Shown in pieces: positions 1 to 5,251 of a DNA stretch of 5,483 nucleotides. A model generated the notes under the pieces. That model saw nothing but the letters and a program-made list of their open reading frames with translations. It searched no databases and had not been told where the DNA came from. The position numbers and the translations under genes were made by a program. Source of the stretch: a bacterium (GTDB lineage: Bacteria; Verrucomicrobiota; Verrucomicrobiia; Methylacidiphilales; Verrucolacustridaceae). The stretch covers positions 1 through 5,483 of the forward strand of contig RFWS01000075.1 of the NCBI GenBank assembly GCA_009921985.1, given 5' to 3'. Every line of letters starts with the position of its first letter. The stretch's first letter is position 1.

Positions 1-2102
1 CCTCACCGGAAGGGGTCGCCTTCGCCCGCCGCCAAGGCCTCCATCTCGCCGTCCTCGCCCGCGAACTTTCCCTGCGTGAGCTGGCCAAATTTCCGTCTTC
101 CACAGACCCAGCCGGCCTTCCCCTGGAAGTTTTTGTCCACGGGGCTCTTTGCGTCGCCTATTCCGGTCAGTGCCTCACCAGTGAGGTCCTCGGTCGCCGT
201 AGCGCCAACCGCGGGGAATGCGCCCAGGCCTGCCGACTTCCCTACTCGCTGGAGGTCGATGGTCAGACCAAGGATCTCGGCGACCGAGCTTACCTCCTCT
301 CCCCCCAAGACCTCGCCGCCATCGACGAAATCCCCGAACTGATCCGCCTTGGACTCCATTCCTTCAAAATCGAGGGTCGTCTTAAGTCGCCCGACTACAT
401 CACCGCCGTTACCTCGGTCTATCGGAAATCCATCGACCAGGCCCTTGCGAACCAACCCACTCCCGCCTCTTCGGAGGACCGCTACCGGCTAGAAATGGCT
501 TTTAGCCGAGGTCTTTTCTCTGGGTGGTTCCACGGCGTTGACCATCAGCAACTCGTCCACGCCCGCTTCGGCAAAAAGAGAGGTCCCCTCGCCGGCCGGA
601 TCGCCCGGACCGGGCCGGACTGGGTGGAACTGGAGGAAAAACTAGTCACCCTCAGCCCCGGAGACGGCGTGGTCATCGATCGAGGCACTGACACTGAAAA
701 CGAACCGGGAGGTTTTCTTTTTGGGGTGGAAGGCAACCGGCTCCTTTTCCGCCGAGGCTCCCTGCCCGCGGACACGGCCAAGCCGGGCGATAGAATCTGG
801 AAGACCAAGGATCCCCAGCTGGAAAAACAACTCCGCGCGGAGCGCTCCAAAGAGACCCTTGCCGCCACCACGGCCCTCGATCTCAAAATTTCCGGCCGGG
901 GCGGTCAACCCCTTCAGGTGGAGGCAAGGTCAAGCGGACAAAAGGCTACTCTGTTTTCTTTGATTCCTCTTTCGTCGGCCAAGAACCGCCCTCTAACGAT
1001 GGAAAGCCTCAAGGAACAATTTGGCCGACTGGGTGGAACCCCTTTTCATCTTGGCCAGCTCTCCCTGGATCTGCATGAACCGGTCATCCTGCCCGTCTCG
1101 GAACTAAACCGCCTTCGCCGTGACCTTGTCTCCCGCCTCACCCTGCCATCCGGGCATTCCCAATTTTCCAGGAATTTAGGACATTCAAAAGAAGCGGTTT
1201 TGCCCAAGCTTCTCGCACCGATCATTGCCCGAAGGTCGCTACCTAAAAGTTCTGCTGTCGCTAAGGAGGTTAAAATCTCGGTGCTCTGCCGGGATCCGGC
1301 CCAGGCCGATGCCCTGCTCCCCGTAAAACCCGATCTCCTTTATCTCGATTTTGAGGATTTGCGCCGCTTCGGCCCCACCGTGGAAACCATCCGGAAGAAA
1401 TCAAAAGTGCCCGTCTACCTGGCCACACCCCGAATCCAAAAGGCCGGCGAGACCGGCTTTTTCCGCCTGATCGAAAACGCCAAACCGGACGGTGTCCTGA
1501 TTCGGAACCTCGGAGGACTCGACCACTTTCGCGCCGCCCGCCTCCCCATGGTCGGCGACTTCTCCCTTAACGTCGCCAACCCTCTTTCTGCCGACCTTTT
1601 CAAGGCCGAAGGACTTCAATGGCTTACCCCCAGTTACGATCTCGATGTCGGCCAGATCCTTGAGTTGCTTCGCATCTCGCCGCCGGATTGGTTCGAACTC
1701 ACCCTTCACCAACACATCCCGATGTTTCATATGGAGCACTGCGTCTTTGCCGCCTTTCTTTCGAAAGGCAAAGACCACCTTACCTGCGGCCGCCCCTGCG
1801 ATCGCCACCGCATTGCCGTCCGCGACCGCATGGGCGAAGCCCACCCCATCCGGGCCGATGTCGGTTGCCGCAACACCGTCTTCAACGCCCGACCCCAGTC
1901 AGGTGTCTCCCACCTCGACTCACTCCTCGAAGCCGGGCTGCGCCGATTCCGGATCGAACTTCTCAACGAAACGCCGGAGGAAACAGTCCGACTCTTTCAA
2001 GCCTACCGGGAGGCGATCTCCGGCCGCTCCGATCCCCGCCGCCTGGCCAAGGCCCTCGGCGTGCGCGATCAGCTAGGGGTGCTTTCTGCGAAGATGGGCT
2101 AA
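1..2102 (+). CDS. U32 peptidase-family protein, RlhA-type (5' truncated)
   Basis: The open frame runs in from the left edge (first full codon at base 3) to TAA at 2100-2102, giving 699 visible residues; the true start lies outside. An internal ATG at 495 is not the start, because the U32 signature lies upstream of it. Residues 42-58 match the U32 pattern (EVFVHGALC, then SGQC), with Cys 50, 57, 73 and 77, followed by KIEGRLKSPDYI. About residues 261-382 resemble the DUF3656 region (GDRIWKTKDPQLEK, LGGTPF, LPVSELNRLRR). A second U32-like half follows, with Cys 580, 595, 599 and 622 (EHCVF, TCGRPC, DVGCRN). U32 proteins are annotated as peptidases, but characterised members with this core act in RNA or ubiquinone hydroxylation (RlhA on 23S rRNA C2501, TrhP on tRNA U34, UbiU/UbiV) and bind Fe-S through four cysteines. 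A cytoplasmic RNA-hydroxylation role is inferred. Family call is firm; the exact substrate is not. Confidence 0.93.
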   Translation, partial: SPEGVAFARRQGLHLAVLARELSLRELAKFPSSTDPAGLPLEVFVHGALCVAYSGQCLTSEVLGRRSANRGECAQACRLPYSLEVDGQTKDLGDRAYLLSPQDLAAIDEIPELIRLGLHSFKIEGRLKSPDYITAVTSVYRKSIDQALANQPTPASSEDRYRLEMAFSRGLFSGWFHGVDHQQLVHARFGKKRGPLAGRIARTGPDWVELEEKLVTLSPGDGVVIDRGTDTENEPGGFLFGVEGNRLLFRRGSLPADTAKPGDRIWKTKDPQLEKQLRAERSKETLAATTALDLKISGRGGQPLQVEARSSGQKATLFSLIPLSSAKNRPLTMESLKEQFGRLGGTPFHLGQLSLDLHEPVILPVSELNRLRRDLVSRLTLPSGHSQFSRNLGHSKEAVLPKLLAPIIARRSLPKSSAVAKEVKISVLCRDPAQADALLPVKPDLLYLDFEDLRRFGPTVETIRKKSKVPVYLATPRIQKAGETGFFRLIENAKPDGVLIRNLGGLDHFRAARLPMVGDFSLNVANPLSADLFKAEGLQWLTPSYDLDVGQILELLRISPPDWFELTLHQHIPMFHMEHCVFAAFLSKGKDHLTCGRPCDRHRIAVRDRMGEAHPIRADVGCRNTVFNARPQSGVSHLDSLLEAGLRRFRIELLNETPEETVRLFQAYREAISGRSDPRRLAKALGVRDQLGVLSAKMG

Positions 2103-2106
2103 GACT

Positions 2107-3651
2107 CTACTGGCCTTGGCCGCGACTGAAGCCCGGCTTGCCGTCAAAATTATAAAGGTTCTCCAACTTCACCCATTCGATCCCGGCTTTCTGGATCCGC
2201 TCCAGGAGAGCTCGCAGAGCCTCATGAGGAATCGAGCCGGGTTTGCCTTCCGGCAACTGAAAGCGGCAGCGGGTCTCATCGACAGTGAAGGTCTCGGCCA
2301 TTCCCCCCGGCCAAACCTTCATTCCGCGGTTGGAAAGCATCTCCAAATTCAGCCCATCTGAAGCCAGCGGTTGTAGCTTCGCCGCCAACTGCTCCATGGT
2401 GCCGTTGGGCCAAAAAACAAACACGTCCGCACCCACCAACTCCCTTTTGGCGGTATCCCGTTTGTACGGAGGACGCGTGGTCAGCGGTCGGGTTGGCGCT
2501 TTGGAATAATCCACCGGCTTTAGCTTGGTCGGCTTTTGCCCGATTCGCGCGACCACCGCCTGGCCAAACTCCTTTGTCCCCACTTTTTGCTTCGAGACCC
2601 CCTCCCGGAAAATGTCGTAGGTGTGCACCCCGTCCTCGATGGTTTTGAGCCAGGCGTTATGCACCTTCTCGGCCACGTCCGCCTGCCCGATATGCACCAG
2701 CATCTGCACCGCCCCCAGGAACAGACCGGAGGGATTCGCCAGGTTTTGCCCCGCCCGACGGGGCGCCGAGCCGTGAATCGCCTCAAACATCGCACAGCCG
2801 TCCCCGATGTTGGCGGATCCGGCCAAACCAACCGATCCGGCGATTTGCGCCGCCACATCGGAAAGGATGTCCGCCGCCACATCGGAAAGGATGTCCCCGT
2901 AAAGGTTTGGCATGACAATCACGTCGAATACTTCGGGAGTGTCAGCCAGTTTTGCCGCGCCGATATCCACGATCCAATGCTCCTTCTCAATGTCGGCATA
3001 CTCGGCGCCGATCTCGTCGAACACCTTGTGGAAGAGACCGTCCGTCATCTTCATGATGTTGTCCTTAGTGAAGCAGGTCACCTTCCTGCGACCATACGCC
3101 CGGGCATATTCAAAGGCATACCGGACGATCTTTTCGCAGCCAGGTCGGGAGATCAGCTTGAGGCACTGGGTGACGTCGTAGGTTCGCTGGTGCTCAATGC
3201 CGGAGTAGGTATCCTCCTCATTCTCCCGGACGATCACCACGTCCATCTTCGGATGCTTGGTCCGGATATAAGGGTCGTAACTCAGGCAGGGACGAATGTT
3301 GGCGTACAGGCCGAATGCCTTGCGGGTGGTAACGTTGAGGGATTTGAAACCACCGCCTTGGGGAGTTGTGATGGGGGCTTTGAGGAAAACCTTCGTCCGA
3401 CGCAGCGATTCCCATGCCGAAGGCTCGATTCCAGCCGAATTTCCACGCAAATAAACCTTCTCCCCGATTTCGATCTCCTCAATGTCCAGTCGCGCCCCCC
3501 CTCCCTTCAGGATGGCAAGCGTGGCTTCCATGATTTCGGGGCCGATACCGTCGCCGCGGGCGACTGTGATGGGAGTGTTCTTGGGCATAAGTTGGAAATC
3601 CTTACCCATCAGCACACTCGGGTCAACGGGAATTCCCGCTTTTTCAAGCAC
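2107..3651 (-). CDS. icd: Isocitrate dehydrogenase, NADP-type, Thermus/Rickettsia-like with C-terminal extension
   Basis: 514 residues if started at GTG 3651, ending TAG at 2107-2109. It oxidatively decarboxylates isocitrate to 2-oxoglutarate in the cytoplasmic TCA cycle. Visible family landmarks: GDGIGPEI (33-40); the isocitrate-binding S104, N106, R110, R120 and R142; Tyr149; Lys196 in TKDNIMK; the metal-binding Asp229 region and GDILSD (from 252); SANIGDG (279-285); and the cofactor loop IHGSAPRRAGQN (292-303). Its Arg298-Arg299 pair suits NADP rather than NAD. Residues ~383-514 form the extra C-terminal region known from Thermus IDH (VGADVFVF, RGMKVWP, RCRF, FDGKPGF). Start choice: AGGAGG sits 9 nt before the GTG. 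ATG 3588 would give MPKNTPITV, closer to usual N-termini, but has only a weak GGTAAGGA site. Odd point: DILSDVAA occurs twice in tandem (253-260, 261-268), an 8-residue insertion beside the active-site aspartates. The 3' end converges with the U32 gene, 4 bp away. Confidence 0.95.
   Translation of the reverse strand: MLEKAGIPVDPSVLMGKDFQLMPKNTPITVARGDGIGPEIMEATLAILKGGGARLDIEEIEIGEKVYLRGNSAGIEPSAWESLRRTKVFLKAPITTPQGGGFKSLNVTTRKAFGLYANIRPCLSYDPYIRTKHPKMDVVIVRENEEDTYSGIEHQRTYDVTQCLKLISRPGCEKIVRYAFEYARAYGRRKVTCFTKDNIMKMTDGLFHKVFDEIGAEYADIEKEHWIVDIGAAKLADTPEVFDVIVMPNLYGDILSDVAADILSDVAAQIAGSVGLAGSANIGDGCAMFEAIHGSAPRRAGQNLANPSGLFLGAVQMLVHIGQADVAEKVHNAWLKTIEDGVHTYDIFREGVSKQKVGTKEFGQAVVARIGQKPTKLKPVDYSKAPTRPLTTRPPYKRDTAKRELVGADVFVFWPNGTMEQLAAKLQPLASDGLNLEMLSNRGMKVWPGGMAETFTVDETRCRFQLPEGKPGSIPHEALRALLERIQKAGIEWVKLENLYNFDGKPGFSRGQGQ
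2848..2896. repeat. Perfect 24-bp tandem duplication inside icd
   Basis: Bases 2849-2872 and 2873-2896 are identical 24-mers, each beginning GCCGCCACATCGG on the plus strand. The period-24 identity extends one further base to the left (2848) and then breaks on both sides. The unit is a multiple of three, so the icd frame is kept and eight residues (DILSDVAA) are duplicated. Identity at every base, including third codon positions, points to a recent event or to an assembly artefact. Confidence 0.97.
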
Positions 3652-3653
3652 GC

Positions 3654-3682
3654 TTGAGCCCCTCCTAAAGAAAACCTATTCT
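3654..3682 (+). promoter_or_regulatory. Predicted sigma-70-type promoter, leaderless, for the secreted-protein gene at 3689
   Basis: TTGAGC (3654-3659) lies 17 bp before TATTCT (3677-3682), each matching four of six consensus bases. The -10 box ends six bases before the ATG at 3689, so transcription would begin at or within a base of the start codon. No Shine-Dalgarno precedes this ATG (CCTATTCTCCCCCG). Promoter and leaderless start are predictions from spacing and sequence only. Confidence 0.5.
3661..3666 (-). promoter_or_regulatory. Strong Shine-Dalgarno site for icd
   Basis: The minus strand reads AGGAGG here, followed by nine bases and then GTG (3651-3649). This is the only strong Shine-Dalgarno site I see before a start codon in the window. 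It decides the start in favour of GTG over the downstream in-frame ATG at 3588. It lies inside the spacer of the predicted divergent promoter. Confidence 0.75.
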
Positions 3683-3688
3683 CCCCCG

Positions 3689-4381
3689 ATGCGCATTCCG
3701 GCCTTTTTTTGGTTTTTCACCACCATCACTGCTTCCGTGATGGCCAATGACATCGTGCTGATTTCGGGCGGGCCGGCTCTCCGCTCTCACGAACGATTCA
3801 AAACCGCTTCCCATGACAAGTATTGGGGAAACTTTATCGACTCGGCCCTCGCACGGGTCGGTGAATTACAGAAAGGACTCGGCCCGGGGGATCGTCTGAC
3901 TTGGCTGGTCTTTCGCCCCGGATACGTCACGCGCGGAGAGGAAGATAAACAGGACTACTTCAAGCTCATCGAGGAACGGGGCCAGAAACACGGATTGGTC
4001 CCCATCTATTTTGACAACAAGGAACAACTTTTCACCCTGCTGCGCCGGGACGGATCACCGGAACGTCCAAAAATCTCCCGGCTCGAATATTACGGCCACT
4101 CCAACAAGAAGTGCTGGATGTTTGACTACAGTAATCGTGTCGACGGTGGCGCTATCGAACCACTGGTTGTCCATGTGGACGATCTGGAAAAAATCTCCGG
4201 ATCCAGCTTCACGCCCAACGCCACCTGTGTCAGCTATGGTTGCCATTCGGGCGAGGAGTTTTCCCAGCGCTGGCGGATGGTGGTGGGGCGGCCCATGGTC
4301 GGGGCCATCGGCAAAACAGACTATAGCGACGGCGGCATGCCCAAGCTTTCCGAAGGCAAGGGCGGTTCATGGGCCTACTGA
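3689..4381 (+). CDS. Exported protein of unknown family with possible clan CD-like His/Cys dyad
   Basis: 230 residues, ATG 3689 to TGA 4379-4381. The frame stays open upstream to an ATG at 3482, but that would run deep into icd. Starting at 3689 gives a Sec-type signal peptide (MRIPAFFWFFTTITASVMA, likely cut after residue 19), so the mature protein should lie outside the inner membrane. The body alternates predicted strands and helices: RLTWLVF (69-75), LVPIYFD (103-109), ISRLEYYGHSN (129-139) and ATCVSYGCHSGEEF (178-191), then a strand around PMVGAIGKTDYSDGG (202-216). His137 and Cys185 each follow a hydrophobic strand and are 48 residues apart, reminiscent of the catalytic pair in caspase/legumain-type (clan CD) cysteine peptidases. 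I do not recognise the family, so peptidase activity is a hypothesis. The gene overlaps the next one by 13 bp, which suggests an operon. A T7 run (3704-3710) lies close to the start. Confidence 0.8.
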   Translation: MRIPAFFWFFTTITASVMANDIVLISGGPALRSHERFKTASHDKYWGNFIDSALARVGELQKGLGPGDRLTWLVFRPGYVTRGEEDKQDYFKLIEERGQKHGLVPIYFDNKEQLFTLLRRDGSPERPKISRLEYYGHSNKKCWMFDYSNRVDGGAIEPLVVHVDDLEKISGSSFTPNATCVSYGCHSGEEFSQRWRMVVGRPMVGAIGKTDYSDGGMPKLSEGKGGSWAY

Positions 4382-5001
4382 TCCCGATCCTGTTGCTGCT
4401 GGTTTCCGCGGATTTCTGCTTCGCCCCTCCCCTGCAGCCCCGACAAACGACGCCGGCGTCGGGCGCTCCTTCCGACTCTTCTTCGGGCTCTTCCTTTGAT
4501 TCTGCCTCGACCACAAAACCTGTGGTTTCACCGGATGCCACAGAGGACGAGGAGATTCGACAGCCGGTTCCGGAAAAAGTTCTGCGGGCTACTTTGCCGG
4601 CGGCCCACACCCCCGCCCGCCACGGCGACACCTCGGGCCCTTATTGGATTGGCCAGCGGACGATGGTGGAGGACTACTGCGGATGGGGTTGGCTCAGAAC
4701 CGAGAAGGCGGGCTGGAGCCAAGCCCGCTGGGTTGTCATCCAGTACGATCCCGAAATCTGTCCGGTTCCCCACGCTTTTTTGCCACGCCCCCAGGATGAC
4801 ATGGACTACCAGTACAAATTATACGGTGAGTTTGCTCCTTACCGGGCCTACGAGCCCCAGGCGGATGTCTGGGTGGATGTTTTTCTGATCAAGGGTTTTG
4901 TCAGTCTGGGGCCGGCCAAGAATCCAATCTTACGCGAGCCTCCGGCCCACGGAAGCTCCAAACCTAACCGTTTTGCCGAGCGGGGGGCTAACCTCCGGTA
5001 G
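4369..5001 (+). CDS. Exported protein of unknown function with Pro/Ser-rich linker and aromatic-rich domain
   Basis: 210 residues, ATG 4369 to TAG 4999-5001. The start lies inside the preceding gene (13-bp overlap, different frame), and a weak purine-rich stretch (AAGGCAAGGGCGG) precedes it, so translational coupling is likely. The N-terminus (MGLLIPILLLLVSADFCFA) is strongly hydrophobic but has no Lys/Arg before the core. Cleavage after VSA (residue 14) is more plausible than after CFA (19), which is followed by Pro. There is no clear lipobox. Residues ~20-62 are low-complexity, rich in Pro, Ser and Thr, then acidic (DATEDEE), like an extracytoplasmic linker. Residues ~88-182 form the conserved-looking part, rich in Trp and Tyr (GPYWIGQRT, DYCGWGWLR, WVVIQYD, MDYQYKLYGEF, DVWVDVFLIKGFV). 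Cys104 and Cys131 could form a disulfide. The family is not recognised. Partnership with the upstream exported protein is inferred from the overlap alone. Confidence 0.75.
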   Translation: MGLLIPILLLLVSADFCFAPPLQPRQTTPASGAPSDSSSGSSFDSASTTKPVVSPDATEDEEIRQPVPEKVLRATLPAAHTPARHGDTSGPYWIGQRTMVEDYCGWGWLRTEKAGWSQARWVVIQYDPEICPVPHAFLPRPQDDMDYQYKLYGEFAPYRAYEPQADVWVDVFLIKGFVSLGPAKNPILREPPAHGSSKPNRFAERGANLR

Positions 5002-5003
5002 CC

Positions 5004-5032
5004 TTGACCCCAACTCATTCCCTTGGCAATAT
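5004..5032 (+). promoter_or_regulatory. Predicted sigma-70-type promoter, leaderless, for rpmG
   Basis: TTGACC (5004-5009, five of six consensus bases) is followed by 17 bp and CAATAT (5027-5032, which keeps the important A2 and T6). AATATT one base later is an alternative. The -10 ends six bases before ATG 5039, placing the transcription start at the start codon. It fills most of the 37-bp gap after the upstream gene, so rpmG can be expressed independently. Prediction only. Confidence 0.55.
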
Positions 5033-5038
5033 TTGGGA

Positions 5039-5203
5039 ATGCGCGAGCAAATCATTCTGGAGTGCACGGAAGCCAAAGCGGAGGGCAAGCCCCCATCGCG
5101 CTACTTCGGCACCAAGAACAAAAAGCTCCAAAAAGAGCGGATTGAGCTGAAGAAGTTCAATCCTTTCCTGCGCCGCTACACCCTCCACCGCGAAAAGAAG
5201 TAA
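5039..5203 (+). CDS. rpmG: 50S ribosomal protein bL33 (zinc-free form)
   Basis: 54 residues, ATG 5039 to TAA 5201-5203. It is a small basic protein of the large ribosomal subunit, located near the E site. Family features: MREQIILECTEAK at the N-terminus, TKNKK (25-29), ERIELKKFNPF (33-43) and the typical end RRYTLHREKK. The length fits bL33 (about 50-55 residues). The frame is open further upstream (to about 4898), but a start there would add a non-homologous N-terminus and overlap the upstream gene; MREQ is the standard bL33 beginning. Of the four zinc-ligand positions, only Cys9 remains (Ala12, Asn41 and Leu44 replace the others), so this is a C-minus form that should not bind zinc. A short insertion around AKAEGKPPSRYF (12-23) resembles forms I associate with Verrucomicrobiota. 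There is no Shine-Dalgarno, and a promoter lies directly upstream. Confidence 0.93.
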   Translation: MREQIILECTEAKAEGKPPSRYFGTKNKKLQKERIELKKFNPFLRRYTLHREKK

Positions 5204-5251
5204 GTTTGCGGGCGCCCCTGACCCGTCTCCCTAGGGTCTAAATCCGATCTG
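5204..5251. other. Short convergent intergenic gap after rpmG
   Basis: This 48-bp gap separates the stops of rpmG and the partial minus-strand gene. It holds small palindromes, GGGCGCCC (5210-5217) and CCCTAGGG (5229-5236), and a weak inverted repeat GACCC/GGGTC (5220-5224, 5234-5238). None is followed by a T run on either strand, so I see no convincing intrinsic terminator. Confidence 0.5.

Noticed and set aside
3..455. Minus-strand open frame opposite the U32 signature region
   Set aside because: The plus strand encodes the U32 motif and continues in the same frame to 2102, so the antisense frame is a shadow.
495..497. ATG 495 as the start of the U32 gene
   Set aside because: The same frame is open from base 3 and contains the U32 signature, so this Met is internal.
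2129..2139. AAGCCCGGCTT near the icd 3' end as a terminator hairpin
   Set aside because: The five-base arms have a single central base, so no loop can form, and it lies inside icd coding sequence.
2536..3657. Long plus-strand open frame (373 codons) opposite icd
   Set aside because: It lies antisense to a gene with unmistakable IDH motifs, and its translation shows no domain or sensible composition; this is an effect of GC-rich codon use.
3482..3688. Upstream extension of the first exported-protein gene to ATG 3482
   Set aside because: It would overlap the icd 5' end by about 170 bp and bury the signal peptide. ATG 3689 gives a proper signal sequence and sits correctly behind a promoter.
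3704..3717. T7 and T5 runs near the start of the exported-protein gene as a phase-variation tract
   Set aside because: The runs are short, are separated by GG, and encode a natural Phe-rich signal core; nothing else suggests slippage control.
4898..5038. Upstream extension of rpmG
   Set aside because: The added residues are unlike bL33 and overlap the preceding gene; MREQ is the usual bL33 N-terminus.
5210..5238. Palindromes GGGCGCCC and CCCTAGGG as an rpmG terminator
   Set aside because: The arms are too short for stable hairpins and no T run follows.
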